NCBI GenBank assembly: GCA_949744505.1
Contig: CATJXY010000034.1
Location: 62,001-126,000, forward strand
Reading direction: 5' to 3'
DNA from: an uncultured Erysipelotrichaceae bacterium
GTDB lineage: Bacteria > Bacillota_I > Bacilli_A > Erysipelotrichales > Erysipelotrichaceae
DNA: 64,000 bases
Shown: positions 18,064 to 26,877 of the stretch, piece by piece
How positions within the stretch are numbered: position 1 is the first letter of the stretch
How the letters are laid out: the number at the start of each line of letters is the position of its first letter
Notes under the pieces: model-generated
Database searches by the model: none
What the model was told of the DNA's origin: nothing
Seen by the model: only the letters and a program-made list of their open reading frames with translations
Program-made: the position numbers and the translations under genes

Positions 18064-19695
18064 TTATTTTTTCCCTTTCAATCGAACCATTATGGTTTGA
18101 AGATCCATACGAAAAATTTCTTGTGGCAATTGCAGAAAATAAGTACAACCAAAATATACTGAAATTCCACAAATACCTAAAATAGCAAGTTCGAAAAATG
18201 TTTGAATTCTTGATACACAAGATGGTCCGATATTAAAATAATACATAATTTTAAACACAATTCCCATACTTAATATTCCAATAAATGTAAATAGCAGTCT
18301 TCTAACGACTCGTTTATAATTGATCTTAAATTTTTTCTTTATCATCCAAAGGTCCAATGTGATAATAACAATTGAAGTTAAAACACTAGATGTGATTGCC
18401 CCGGTATATCCTGTCAAAATGATCAATGGGAAAAAAGTAATTAATTTTACTGCAAATCCAATCAACAAATTTACCATAGCCAATTTTCTAAGACGCAATG
18501 CCATCATCATGGATGAACAAATCGGTGTAATCGTTCCACACAAGCCGATTAATGAACTCCATGCAAGAAGTTCCGATCCCAAATCCAAGGTTCCATTTCC
18601 ATACATAAGATAATAAATTGGTTTACTCAAATAAAGTAAACAGAAACAAAGAGGTAGTGCTAAGTATAAAACCGTATCTAAACAATCTAATATATTTTTA
18701 CTCAACTCTTTATAATTATGATTTTCTAATGCAACCGTGATATAAGGAATGATTCCCGTAGAAAAGCCAATTGAAAATACTTGCGGAATACTGGTCAGCT
18801 TATCACATTGTAAAGTAATGATTGATAAAATTACTTTTGCTTGATCATAAGCAATATTTGCCATTTGAGCAGCAGAAATGAAAAAATTATTATTGACGAT
18901 ATTCATGCTATTTCCCAATATTGCGACAATAAAATATGGTAATCCAAAGTAAAATAATTCTTTTAAAAGGTATTTTTTACTTTTTTCTTCCGTTTTTTGA
19001 TTAGCAGCTAAACTTTTCATTTGCGGATAATGATTTCTATCAAAAAACATATAATACACAATTGCGGAAATAGCACCAATCGAAGTCGCCAATACCGCCA
19101 TATAAACTGCATAGATGGCATCTAATTGAATAACTTTTACAAGAATAAATCCAAGTAGTAATAGAGAAAAAACCCTCATTAATTGCTCTAAAACCTGAGA
19201 AAAAGCATAGGAACCCAATTCTTTTAGACCTTGATAGTATCCACGAATAGAACTTAAAAAAGGTACGATTGCAATAGCAAGCGCCATAATGCAATAAACA
19301 GTACGTAATGTATTTAAATCTTGTTCAATCACATTACTTCCTAATGCCATTTTAGCCATTGGTGTAGAAAAAGAAATAAAAAGAATTGCCGCAGTGAAAC
19401 CTGCAACCATCATCAGCCCTATAGAAAGCTTTCTGATTAGAATTACTGTTTTATAGTCCTTTTTGTCGTAATACTTTGCAACCATCGTTGCAATTGCAAA
19501 AGGAATTCCTGCCGTACAAATGTTGAGAAATATATCATAATTTGTATATGCAAGAGAATAAAATACTGTATTTTGAGTCGTTGCAAGAGCTGTAAAAGGA
19601 GCCACATACAGAAGCCCCAATAATTTAGAAATAAAAACACCTGCCGTACTAGTTAAAGCACCGGCTATAAATGATTTCTTAGCTCGATTACTCAT
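18064..19695 (-). CDS. MurJ-like lipid II flippase (YtgP, MOP superfamily)
   Basis: Membrane protein of 543 aa with about 14 helices, belonging to the MOP exporter superfamily (polysaccharide transport/SpoVB-YtgP branch). The opening 'FIAGALTSTAGVFISKLLGLLYVAPF' is typical. In Bacillus the closest equivalent, YtgP, works as a lipid II flippase (MurJ). Length and position before rsuA match YtgP (about 544 aa). It could alternatively be a SpoVB-like sporulation flippase; context favours YtgP. It overlaps the lipoprotein gene by 8 bp. Confidence 0.85.
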   Translation of the reverse strand: MSNRAKKSFIAGALTSTAGVFISKLLGLLYVAPFTALATTQNTVFYSLAYTNYDIFLNICTAGIPFAIATMVAKYYDKKDYKTVILIRKLSIGLMMVAGFTAAILFISFSTPMAKMALGSNVIEQDLNTLRTVYCIMALAIAIVPFLSSIRGYYQGLKELGSYAFSQVLEQLMRVFSLLLLGFILVKVIQLDAIYAVYMAVLATSIGAISAIVYYMFFDRNHYPQMKSLAANQKTEEKSKKYLLKELFYFGLPYFIVAILGNSMNIVNNNFFISAAQMANIAYDQAKVILSIITLQCDKLTSIPQVFSIGFSTGIIPYITVALENHNYKELSKNILDCLDTVLYLALPLCFCLLYLSKPIYYLMYGNGTLDLGSELLAWSSLIGLCGTITPICSSMMMALRLRKLAMVNLLIGFAVKLITFFPLIILTGYTGAITSSVLTSIVIITLDLWMIKKKFKINYKRVVRRLLFTFIGILSMGIVFKIMYYFNIGPSCVSRIQTFFELAILGICGISVYFGCTYFLQLPQEIFRMDLQTIMVRLKGKK

Positions 19696-20266
19696 TTTCC
19701 TCTAGATTCTCCTCATCCGCAGATGAATATTCCTCAGAACTAGAATTTTCTGGTTCAACCTGTCCATATACTCCTTTCAATTGCATATAGACTCTTTGTT
19801 GATTAATTCGTCCGGAATCTCTCCATAATACAACCATTTTTAAATCCACAGATGGTTGATCTACTGTCCCACTCAAATCAATCCCCTTAATATATCCTAA
19901 TTCTCTATTTACTTGATTCGGAATCATAACATAATCTCCTGAATTAAAAATACCAAAAGAAGCGGACATTCCTTCCATCTGTGCAAAAACCGTATCATTT
20001 TCAACAACGATTGCTTGGACATCATACATTGCTATTCTTGGATTATCAATAATAATATCATAGCGATAACTACCATCTGCCAAAATATTCATAACTACTT
20101 CAACATCAAAAAAATCCGTACTTTCAACAAATCTTTCATTATCCAAAACCGAATTATAATATGCTTCATATCTATTCATTCTCTCAGCTGTATCATCCGT
20201 ATTTGATGAATTTGTACAACCGCTAAATAACAACCCCATACAAAGAATCAAAATGATTTTCTTCAT
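19688..20266 (-). CDS. Putative lipoprotein
   Basis: 192 aa. The N-terminus MKKIILILCMGLLFSGC is a lipoprotein signal with lipobox LFSGC, so the mature protein should be membrane-attached on the outside. The rest is acidic, with a predicted beta-rich body and a Ser/Glu-rich tail ('SSSEEYSSADEENLEENE'). A GTG 9 bp upstream is possible, but AGAGGTG is spaced for ATG 20266. It does not match a family I know and precedes the flippase gene; any role in envelope assembly is speculation. Confidence 0.7.
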   Translation of the reverse strand: MKKIILILCMGLLFSGCTNSSNTDDTAERMNRYEAYYNSVLDNERFVESTDFFDVEVVMNILADGSYRYDIIIDNPRIAMYDVQAIVVENDTVFAQMEGMSASFGIFNSGDYVMIPNQVNRELGYIKGIDLSGTVDQPSVDLKMVVLWRDSGRINQQRVYMQLKGVYGQVEPENSSSEEYSSADEENLEENE

Positions 20267-20337
20267 GAAATTCACCTCTGAACTATTATATCATTTAAAA
20301 AAACAATAAACAATTGTTACTTGAAGAATTAAAGAAA

Positions 20338-20360
20338 AGGATATCATATTTTGATATCCT
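20338..20360 (-). terminator. Terminator of DUF1540 gene and dpa operon
   Basis: AGGATATCA/TGATATCCT, a 9-bp stem with a 5-base loop. The minus-strand transcript continues with a U-rich stretch. It lies 8 bp after the DUF1540 stop and closes the five-gene run dpaA-dpaB-dapA-cse60-DUF1540. Confidence 0.7.
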
Positions 20361-20367
20361 CATTTAT

Positions 20368-20517
20368 TTACTGCTTAGGTTCAAAAGTATTACATTCTGT
20401 CTCTGCATCACAACATGGGCGAATACAGTTACAACAACCCACTTCAATTTCTGAAGCTTTGCATACTTGGGATTCGTTATACTTACAAGTATTAACATTA
20501 CATCTTATTCTATTCAT
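20368..20517 (-). CDS. DUF1540 small Cys-rich protein
   Basis: 49-aa protein from ATG 20517, preceded by a very strong GAAGGAGG. Eight Cys in 49 residues, with the DUF1540 layout: 'IRCNVNTCKYN', 'VCKASEIEV' and 'DAETECNTF'. The Cys pattern suggests metal binding or disulphide cross-linking. The family is common in spore formers, and function is not established. It follows cse60 by 36 bp with no terminator between, so it may be part of the sporulation operon. Confidence 0.8.
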   Translation of the reverse strand: MNRIRCNVNTCKYNESQVCKASEIEVGCCNCIRPCCDAETECNTFEPKQ

Positions 20518-20553
20518 GGTCTTTACCTCCTTCTCACTTATTATCTATCTAAT

Positions 20554-20739
20554 TTATTCTTTTATTCGCACAACAATACATGCACTAAAAGAAAAAATTT
20601 GTTCATTCAATGTAGAAAAATGAGAAGTCGCATACTGAATCGAAACAATATTCTTTTCCTCTAATTCACTCAAATAATCATTAACAGCATCCATTAGATC
20701 CTCTTCATGTTCATAATCAAATATTTTTACTTGCAACAC
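20554..20739 (-). CDS. Sporulation protein Cse60-like
   Basis: 61-aa protein (GTG start at 20739 with GGGTG at good spacing; TTG three bases on is an alternative). The sequence 'VKIFDYEHEEDLMDAVNDYLSELEEKNIVSIQYATS' and the ending 'FSACIVVRIKE' look like Bacillus Cse60, a sigma-E-dependent protein of unknown function. Recognition is from memory of the family pattern, not from a search. Position between dapA and DUF1540 within a dipicolinate operon supports a mother-cell role. Confidence 0.6.
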   Translation of the reverse strand: MLQVKIFDYEHEEDLMDAVNDYLSELEEKNIVSIQYATSHFSTLNEQIFSFSACIVVRIKE

Positions 20740-20773
20740 AAAAATTCACCCTATTGAAGAATACCATGAATCA

Positions 20774-21640
20774 TTAAATTTTTTTGTCGTTTTTAAGACA
20801 TATGTTAATTTGTTCTCTAGCAGATTCACTCACGCAAGTTAACGGTAATCGAAGTGTATTGTTACACAAACCCATCATTGAACATGCAGCTTTGATTCCG
20901 GATGGATTTCCTTCATTCATGATACAATTAGCTGCATGTTTAATTCTATTAATTAAATTTTGATTTTTGATTCCACACTGACTTTCTAAAATAAGTTTTG
21001 ATATTTCATCACCATAAATATGCCCGATAACTGAAATAATACCATTCATTCCCACTTCTAGCCCTTCTAATAATTGCTCGTCTTCACCACTATAAATACG
21101 CAAATGGTCAGTAGAAGCTAATATATCCGCAATATGTGTTAAATCATTATCAGCATGTTTATAAGCCTGAATATTTGAATATTTATTTGCCAATTTGACT
21201 AATGTTTCTGCTTCCAGAGCACAAGAGCACCTCTTTGGTACATTATAAATCATAACTTGTTTATCTGTTGCCTCAGCAATTTTAGAAAAATGTTCATATA
21301 ATCCCATTTGAGATGGTTTCACATAATAAGGAACAACTGCCATAACACCAGTAATTGGATAATCTTTAATTTTGTCTAAAAAATTCAGTGTTGATTCTGT
21401 ACAGTTTGTGCCAATTCCCATCCAGACCTCTTCACTTTTCACACAAGAAAGAACTATTTCTAAGATTTTTAGTTTTTCCTCATCTTTTAAAAAACAAGAT
21501 TCTCCGGTTGTACCACACACAACAAATCCATCGGATCCTTGTTTTTGACAATGATGAATAATTGTCTTTAAAGCCTCTTCATCAATAGACATATCTTCTT
21601 TATATGGAGTAATCAAAGCAATCATCATTTGTGCGTTCAT
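20774..21640 (-). CDS. dapA: 4-hydroxy-tetrahydrodipicolinate synthase
   Basis: Condenses pyruvate with aspartate semialdehyde, the committed step to lysine, diaminopimelate and dipicolinate. The motif 'GFVVCGTTGESCFLKDEEKLKIL' is the standard DapA substrate segment. The catalytic Tyr is in 'MIYNVPKRC' and the Schiff-base Lys in 'IQAYKHADNDL'. Length is 288 aa. It overlaps dpaB by 4 bp, and in Bacillus dapA lies in the spoVF (dpaAB) operon. This copy is likely dedicated to spore dipicolinate, although a housekeeping role cannot be excluded. Confidence 0.95.
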   Translation of the reverse strand: MNAQMMIALITPYKEDMSIDEEALKTIIHHCQKQGSDGFVVCGTTGESCFLKDEEKLKILEIVLSCVKSEEVWMGIGTNCTESTLNFLDKIKDYPITGVMAVVPYYVKPSQMGLYEHFSKIAEATDKQVMIYNVPKRCSCALEAETLVKLANKYSNIQAYKHADNDLTHIADILASTDHLRIYSGEDEQLLEGLEVGMNGIISVIGHIYGDEISKLILESQCGIKNQNLINRIKHAANCIMNEGNPSGIKAACSMMGLCNNTLRLPLTCVSESAREQINICLKNDKKI

Positions 21641-22221
21641 ATATTTTCTCCTTTCTTCATTGTGAGTAAAGGTTGAATTTGAACTTGTTTCAATGCCGCA
21701 TTAAAAGTTTCTTCGATCAAATCAAATCTGCTAATCAGACTATTTGGCTTATGAATCGGATCATCTTGATAGACCGGTGTCAAATAAATGTGCTTTTTCT
21801 GAATTAACTGAAATAAATTCACCGAAGAATTTCCTAAAAAATCATTACTTGCAATTGCCAATATCAATTCTTTTTGATTTCGAAGCATCGATTTTACAGA
21901 CAATAAAGTCGGATCATCATAGATTCCTTGATTCAATTTACTTATGAAAGTTGCTGTTGCAGGTGCCACAATACAAGCATCATATTGATTAGAGGGACCT
22001 GTTTTTTCCGCTTCTTCAATTGTATGAATAATTTTATTTCCTGTTATTTTAACAATTCGGTCAATCCGTTGTTTGGCAGATGAAAATCGATTTTCCACCG
22101 TATAGGTATTATTTGAAAATACACATTGAATTTCATAGCCTGATTTAACAAAATGTTCAATTTGCTCAAATACAATTTCATGATTGCAAAAAGAACCACT
22201 AATACACCACAATAATTTCAC
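21637..22221 (-). CDS. dpaB: Dipicolinate synthase subunit B
   Basis: Flavoprotein-like subunit of dipicolinate synthase (SpoVFB). With DpaA it converts the DapA product to dipicolinate, the Ca-chelated solute of the spore core. The 194-aa length is typical. The start 'LWCISGSFCNHEIVFEQIE' and the 'DACIVAPATATFISKLNQGIYDDP' flavoprotein fold segment are conserved. It overlaps both dpaA and dapA by 4 bp, a tightly coupled arrangement. Expression should be in the mother cell. Confidence 0.92.
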   Translation of the reverse strand: MKLLWCISGSFCNHEIVFEQIEHFVKSGYEIQCVFSNNTYTVENRFSSAKQRIDRIVKITGNKIIHTIEEAEKTGPSNQYDACIVAPATATFISKLNQGIYDDPTLLSVKSMLRNQKELILAIASNDFLGNSSVNLFQLIQKKHIYLTPVYQDDPIHKPNSLISRFDLIEETFNAALKQVQIQPLLTMKKGENI

Positions 22222-23015
22222 ACTAATCCCCTTTCTTTAATTGCCTCATATAAAATCAAAGCTGCACTTTTTGGTGAAAATTTTCCGGGAATACCAGGTA
22301 AATATTCATATTGAACTAATGAACAGTTCTGTAATTTTTTTTCTACCCCTACGGCATTTGATGCGATATCAATAATAAAAGGTTTTGACAAAGCTGATTT
22401 TATCATCTCACAAGTAATCATAAGACTTGGTGCAGTGTTTACAAGAAAATCAGTATTGATTCGATATTCTGGATAATATAATGTTTCAATGTATTTATTG
22501 TTTAAAAATATTCCATTCAACTTTCTTGTTGAAACAATTCTTACAGGACAATCCAAATCAACAAGCATCTTAACAAGAGCCTTTCCACAAATCCCATAAC
22601 CAATCACATCAACCTTGGTTTCACGAATTCCCATTTCACTATTTCTCAAAATTGAATCTAAAACTCCTTCTGCAGTTAAAATTGCATTTTTTTCATTTAT
22701 TTGAGTATCCTCTAAAATACAAATAGATTGAGCTTGACATCTGCTTAAAAGTTCATGATTTACACCACTGTAAATTACACAATTTTCGTTTTGGCATTCA
22801 AGAAAATCAAAAATATTGATTTTCTCTTTACCGCAAAGTATTTCTCCTTTTGCATTCATTCCTTGCATTGGTAACACAATCCAATCAAAATTTTTTTTAG
22901 AAATCATATCGAATTGGTTTTGATTCATTATTGTCGTGACGAAATGATGATCTTTTTTAAGATATTCCGCAAGATATTTCATTCGCTTGTCTGAAATAAA
23001 AATAGCTACATTCAT
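22218..23015 (-). CDS. dpaA: Dipicolinate synthase subunit A
   Basis: NAD(P)-binding subunit of dipicolinate synthase (SpoVFA). The Rossmann-type 'VDVIGYGICGKALVKMLVDL' (GYGxxG) is in the second half. The N-terminal half carries 'FDWIVLPMQGMNAKGEI'. Length (265 aa) is slightly below the Bacillus protein. It is the first gene of the run dpaA-dpaB-dapA-cse60-DUF1540. Its presence separates this organism from clostridia that lack dpaAB and use an EtfA-type route. Confidence 0.92.
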   Translation of the reverse strand: MNVAIFISDKRMKYLAEYLKKDHHFVTTIMNQNQFDMISKKNFDWIVLPMQGMNAKGEILCGKEKINIFDFLECQNENCVIYSGVNHELLSRCQAQSICILEDTQINEKNAILTAEGVLDSILRNSEMGIRETKVDVIGYGICGKALVKMLVDLDCPVRIVSTRKLNGIFLNNKYIETLYYPEYRINTDFLVNTAPSLMITCEMIKSALSKPFIIDIASNAVGVEKKLQNCSLVQYEYLPGIPGKFSPKSAALILYEAIKERGLV

Positions 23016-23028
23016 ACTACCACCACTA

Positions 23029-23037
23029 TATTGTATG
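23029..23037 (-). promoter_or_regulatory. Possible mother-cell sigma (E/K) -10 element of the dpa operon
   Basis: CATACAATA on the minus strand (23037-23029) fits both the sigma-E (CATACAnT) and sigma-K (CATAnnnTA) -10 patterns. A -35 is poor (CAATCTT, 13 bp upstream). The element is only 13 nt from the dpaA start, which would leave a very short leader, so the call is tentative. Confidence 0.35.
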
Positions 23038-23051
23038 AATTAGTATTCATA
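23034..23051. repeat. Inverted repeat upstream of dpaA
   Basis: TATGAAT and ATTCATA arms (7 bp each, perfect) separated by 4 bases. It overlaps the putative -10 of dpaA and could be an operator. No terminator-like U-run follows. Confidence 0.5.
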
Positions 23052-23071
23052 AGATTGACAATTTAATAAAA

Positions 23072-23097
23072 AAAGTTTCCAATTTCTTGGAAACTTT
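23072..23097 (-). terminator. Terminator of rpsO
   Basis: Perfect 11-bp stem (AAAGTTTCCAA/TTGGAAACTTT) with loop TTTC and a minus-strand U-run. It lies just after the rpsO stop. Confidence 0.85.
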
Positions 23098-23101
23098 ACA
23101 A

Positions 23102-23368
23102 CTATTTACGAAGACCTAAACGCTGAATCAATTCACGATAACGATTAATATCTTTATCTCTCAAATAAGCTAAGAAGCTTCTTCTCTTACCGATCATCTT
23201 CATCAATCCACGTTGTGAATGATAATCATGTTTGTGCTCTTTTAGATGCTCTGTTAAATGGTTGATTTGTGCTGTCAATACGGCTACCTGTACTTCAACG
23301 GATCCTGTGTCTCCTTCAAAGCGAGCATAGTCTTTCATGATCTGCTGTTTTTCTGTTTTTGTCAACAT
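23102..23368 (-). CDS. rpsO: 30S ribosomal protein S15
   Basis: Primary 16S rRNA-binding protein S15, 88 aa. The '[37 protein letters not shown]' segment and '[23 protein letters not shown]' tail are canonical. The frame is open to 23419, but ATG 23368 is preceded by AGGAGG at 7 nt and gives the standard N-terminus [10 protein letters not shown]. The 5' leader (23369-23445) contains a small hairpin (GGATT/AATCC), possibly an S15 autoregulatory site. Confidence 0.97.
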   Translation of the reverse strand: MLTKTEKQQIMKDYARFEGDTGSVEVQVAVLTAQINHLTEHLKEHKHDYHSQRGLMKMIGKRRSFLAYLRDKDINRYRELIQRLGLRK

Positions 23369-23452
23369 ATTTTTTCCTCCTAATAATGTCCTAATGATCC
23401 AAGAAGAACGATTTTTCAAGGATTCGATTAATCCTAGATCAAAAGCTTAAAT

Positions 23453-23481
23453 ATAATATCATAAATTTCATTTAAAAACAA
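23453..23481 (-). promoter_or_regulatory. Promoter of rpsO
   Basis: TTGTTT (23481-23476) and TATTAT (23458-23453) with a 17-bp spacer, about 85 bp before the rpsO start codon. Confidence 0.65.
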
Positions 23482-23503
23482 GCACTTTAATCATCTTTTC
23501 TAA

Positions 23504-25114
23504 TTATGCTTGATATACACAATCTCCATTCATCCAAGTTTCAAGAATTTGGATTTCATTAATATGGAACGGATCACATTTGATTGGATTTTCGCTCAAT
23601 ATAACAAAATCCGCAAGCATTCCCTCTTTAATCTGTCCTTTGATATTTTCTTCAAAAGAAGCATGAGCACTACCTATAGTGAAAGAATTTATTGCCTCTT
23701 CAACCGTCATCGCCTGATCAGAAAGATAAGGACCTATGTGTTCTTTTAATGTGCATCGAGTTACAGCACATTGAATTCCTCCCATTACATTAGGAAGTTC
23801 CACCGGACAATCTGATCCATTTGAAACACAAACTCCTCTATCCATTAATGTTTTGAAATTATAACTGCTTTGAGCACGCTCTTTACCGATTCTCTCTTCG
23901 ACGATTTTAATATCATAATCTAAGAAAATTGTTTGTGCATAACAATGAAGATTCAATCGCACCATTCTATCCAATTGATCCGGTCGTGTGATTTGACAAT
24001 GAACAATACCATGCCGATGGTCTTTTCTTGGATTTTCAATCAATGATTTTTCAATTGCATTCATAACACGATCTAATATTCCATCCCCTATTGAATGGAT
24101 AGCTACTTGCATTCCTTTTGAATTTGCATACCCAATCATCTCATCAAATTTTTGCTGTGAATAAACCGGAATACCACAAGTAGTTGAATCATCGATGTAA
24201 GGAACACTCATAAATGCTGTTCTCGCACCTAAAGAACCATCTCCCAACATTTTTAAAGGTCCAAACTTGAATAGTTCACTCCCTACTCCGGTATTATATC
24301 CTTCCTCAATAAAAGATTTCAGATCATCTAAATTTGTAAAATGATTTTGTTCGTAGACACGAACAGTCATTTTTCCTTCATTTTCCAATTCACGATATGC
24401 CTCAATGACTTCATGATAATCTAGATTATGGAAAACAACAAAGTCATCAGTTTGAGCGGAAGTCACACCATAAGAATTCAGATGTTTCATAGCCTTAGTA
24501 AGCATTTCCTTTAATTCTGCTCGAGTTGGCTGAGGCAATTTTGAATAAACCATATCCAATGCATTTTCACGAAAGATACCCAATGGTTCTCCATTTTCAT
24601 CAACATCAAAATGTCCGCCTTCTACTTGCTCTGTGTTCTTTGTAACCTGAATCATTTCCAAAGCCCTTGAATTAACAACACAGGCATGACCACAAGCTCT
24701 GACAAGACAGAGCGGGTTATTAGGAGCAATTTCATCTAAATCATAACGGGTAGGAAAGCGATGACCATCACTAAAGAAGTCATGATTCCAGCCTCTTCCT
24801 CTTAACCATTGATTCGGTTTTACATCACGACGTTTTATTTCAGAAGCAATGTATTCTTTCAATTCTTGTAATGAAGATGTATGTTCTGCCAACTGCAATG
24901 AATCAAGACCATATCCATCATTTAAAACATGCATGTGAGAATCATTAAAACCCGCACAAACAAATCGTCCTTTCAAATCAACTAATTCAGCATCTTTATA
25001 CTGTGATTCCAATTCTTTAAGTGTTCCGACACCACAAAACTTACCGTTATTTGTAGCAAATGCTTCAACCATTTTTTCCCCGGTATAAATTTCACCATTA
25101 TAATAAATTTTCAT
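23504..25114 (-). CDS. Amidohydrolase, YtcJ-like
   Basis: 536-aa metal-dependent hydrolase of the amidohydrolase superfamily. 'GFNDSHMHV' gives the first HxH metal site near residue 60. 'VAIHSIGDGILDRVMNAIE' and 'GIVHCQITRP' carry further metal-binding His. 'VSNGSDCPVE' gives the distal Asp. YtcJ-type enzymes act on diverse N-acyl or amide compounds; the substrate cannot be predicted. It follows the lysine-riboswitch-controlled AGCS gene by 15 bp and probably shares its transcript, so the substrate may relate to lysine or another amino acid. Confidence 0.88.
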   Translation of the reverse strand: MKIYYNGEIYTGEKMVEAFATNNGKFCGVGTLKELESQYKDAELVDLKGRFVCAGFNDSHMHVLNDGYGLDSLQLAEHTSSLQELKEYIASEIKRRDVKPNQWLRGRGWNHDFFSDGHRFPTRYDLDEIAPNNPLCLVRACGHACVVNSRALEMIQVTKNTEQVEGGHFDVDENGEPLGIFRENALDMVYSKLPQPTRAELKEMLTKAMKHLNSYGVTSAQTDDFVVFHNLDYHEVIEAYRELENEGKMTVRVYEQNHFTNLDDLKSFIEEGYNTGVGSELFKFGPLKMLGDGSLGARTAFMSVPYIDDSTTCGIPVYSQQKFDEMIGYANSKGMQVAIHSIGDGILDRVMNAIEKSLIENPRKDHRHGIVHCQITRPDQLDRMVRLNLHCYAQTIFLDYDIKIVEERIGKERAQSSYNFKTLMDRGVCVSNGSDCPVELPNVMGGIQCAVTRCTLKEHIGPYLSDQAMTVEEAINSFTIGSAHASFEENIKGQIKEGMLADFVILSENPIKCDPFHINEIQILETWMNGDCVYQA

Positions 25115-25129
25115 ATCAAAGACCTCCTT

Positions 25130-26602
25130 TTAATCTTTTTTGTCTTCATAGAACAAGACTGTATTTTCATCTACTTGTCCTATTCCCATATAACGAGCTT
25201 TATAATCCTTCAATAATATAAAATACTTATTTGAAAGAAGTAAAATAACAAAAACATTAACGAAGGTAGGAATTGCAGATGTGATATCTACTAATGTCCA
25301 AATAAAACCGGTATTGCTCGTCTTAACGAGATAAATCGTCCACAAAAGACCCGGAAGTGATCTTATAACATAGAACACTTTGATCAAAGCTTTGGAGAAC
25401 GCTGTTTCTTTCATATTGATATGCTCAAGAATCGCCATATAATATGTAAACCATCCTCCAGAAGTTGTTACAGTAAAAACAATCATAATAATGGCTAAAA
25501 TAATGCTTCCAATCGATCCAAATCCTTGTGAAAAAGAACTGAGTGCTAATGCACCGCCGGTTGTTCCCTCTGTCCACATGCCACTTAAAATAACAGAAAG
25601 AGCTGAAATCGTACATACGATAAAAGTATCAAAAAATACTTCAAACGATCCCCATAGTCCTTGTTCAATTGGATGTCTTGTCTCAGCGGAGGAATGAATC
25701 ATCGGTGATATACCCCATCCAGCCTCGTTGGAATAAACTGAACGTGCCATTCCGGTTTGAACAATTTTTGCCACAGCAGCACCAGCAAAACCCCCCAATG
25801 CCGCAGTTCCGGTAAATGCATTTGAAAAAATCATTGCAAACGCATTAGGAACTTGAGAAATATTCACAAAAACCATCAAAATTCCCATTAAAATATATGC
25901 AATACTCATCAAAGGAACTAACTTACTAAAAATAGATGCAACACCTTGTACTCCTTTTGCCGTAATCAAATAGGTTGTTGCAGCTAACAAAATACCGATT
26001 ATAATTTCCCCTTCTACGAAGAAATCTCCTAATTGAATTCCACTAAAATTAAAAGCACCGGCAACGACTTCAGAAGCTGTTAAATTAGAGGATGTGATAA
26101 AGAAGGTTGAGAAAATGCCTATTCCGAAAATAATCGCAAAGATTTTCCATTTACCACCCCAATGTTTTTCTTCCCCCAATCCTTTTTGCATATAGTAAGT
26201 AGGGCCACCATACTTTTCACCTTTTTCGTTAGTTTCACGATAATAACAACCTAATGTAACCTCTACTTGTTTTAAAATAAGTCCAAAACACGCTGTTAAC
26301 CACATCCACAAAACCGCACCGGGACCTCCCGAAGCAACTGCTGTTGCAACTCCGGCTATATTACCAAATCCGACAGTCCCTCCAATCGCCGTACAGATTG
26401 CTTCAAATGGCGAAAGCATCTTACCGTTTTCTTTACTGTTTTTCTCAGTAATACGGCCGGCTGTTCTTTTCATGATCCAACCAAAGTGACGAAATTGAAA
26501 AAAACCAGACCGAATTGTAAAATACAATCCTGCAATCAACATGAGTGCGATAAGTGGGACTCCCCATAAAACACCGTTCAACCAATTCAAAAATTCAATC
26601 AT
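25130..26602 (-). CDS. AGCS family sodium:amino acid symporter
   Basis: Amino acid-Na+ symporter of the alanine/glycine:cation symporter family, about ten membrane helices. The family core 'CTAIGGTVGFGNIAGVATAVASGGPGAVLWMW' is near residues 80-115. 'EAGWGISPMIHSSAETRHP' is the other strong AGCS segment. AAAGGAG upstream supports ATG 26602 (490 aa) rather than an upstream in-frame start at 26629. AGCS members usually carry alanine or glycine, but a lysine riboswitch in front suggests lysine or a related amino acid here. Confidence 0.9.
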   Translation of the reverse strand: MIEFLNWLNGVLWGVPLIALMLIAGLYFTIRSGFFQFRHFGWIMKRTAGRITEKNSKENGKMLSPFEAICTAIGGTVGFGNIAGVATAVASGGPGAVLWMWLTACFGLILKQVEVTLGCYYRETNEKGEKYGGPTYYMQKGLGEEKHWGGKWKIFAIIFGIGIFSTFFITSSNLTASEVVAGAFNFSGIQLGDFFVEGEIIIGILLAATTYLITAKGVQGVASIFSKLVPLMSIAYILMGILMVFVNISQVPNAFAMIFSNAFTGTAALGGFAGAAVAKIVQTGMARSVYSNEAGWGISPMIHSSAETRHPIEQGLWGSFEVFFDTFIVCTISALSVILSGMWTEGTTGGALALSSFSQGFGSIGSIILAIIMIVFTVTTSGGWFTYYMAILEHINMKETAFSKALIKVFYVIRSLPGLLWTIYLVKTSNTGFIWTLVDITSAIPTFVNVFVILLLSNKYFILLKDYKARYMGIGQVDENTVLFYEDKKD

Positions 26603-26652
26603 ATTTCTTTTCTCCTTTTGTCCTTGCAATTGCTTTGCTGAATCAAAAGAAA

Positions 26653-26677
26653 GGACGACAGCCCAAAGCTATCGTCC
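26653..26677 (-). terminator. Lysine-riboswitch expression-platform terminator
   Basis: On the minus-strand transcript GGACGATAGC pairs with GCTGTCGTCC through ten pairs, including one U-G, followed by UUUCUUUU. It sits between the aptamer and the AGCS start, the usual place for an intrinsic terminator controlled by lysine. Confidence 0.8.
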
Positions 26678-26693
26678 GAATATATCCATCCGA

Positions 26694-26862
26694 TCAATAG
26701 CTCCTCCACTGTTTAATCCAGTGAGAGTCCATGACATATTTTGCCATGTCCCAACTCAAGAATTTGGTCAAAATCTTGGTTTCGGCGATGAATCCTTTCT
26801 TTCTGTTTCAACGGATGACCTTCCTTCACAGAATTACTTTTATTCATCGCGCCTCTATTGCA
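26694..26862 (-). promoter_or_regulatory. Lysine riboswitch (L-box) upstream of AGCS transporter
   Basis: The minus strand shows the conserved L-box core: AATAGAGGCGCGATG at the 5' end, AAAGTA, GAAAGG, TCGCCGAA, GGACTCTCACTGG and GGAGGAGCTATT at the 3' end. P1 closes with AATAG/CTATT. P2 has a perfect 9-bp GCGATGAAT/ATTCATCGC. P3, P4 (GACAT/ATGTC) and P5 (CACTG/CAGTG) are all present, matching the five-helix lysine aptamer. It should repress the AGCS-amidohydrolase transcript when lysine is abundant, by transcription termination. The motifs resemble Bacillus lysC closely. Confidence 0.9.
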
Positions 26863-26877
26863 AGGTTTACGCAAATT

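Noticed and set aside
23369-23445. Strong S15 leader regulatory RNA
   Set aside because: A small hairpin is visible, but the known S15-binding features could not be matched by eye.
26653-26862. A glycine riboswitch for the AGCS transporter
   Set aside because: AGCS genes often have glycine riboswitches, but the helices and conserved motifs fit the lysine aptamer; the glycine core (tandem GGAGAGA) is absent.
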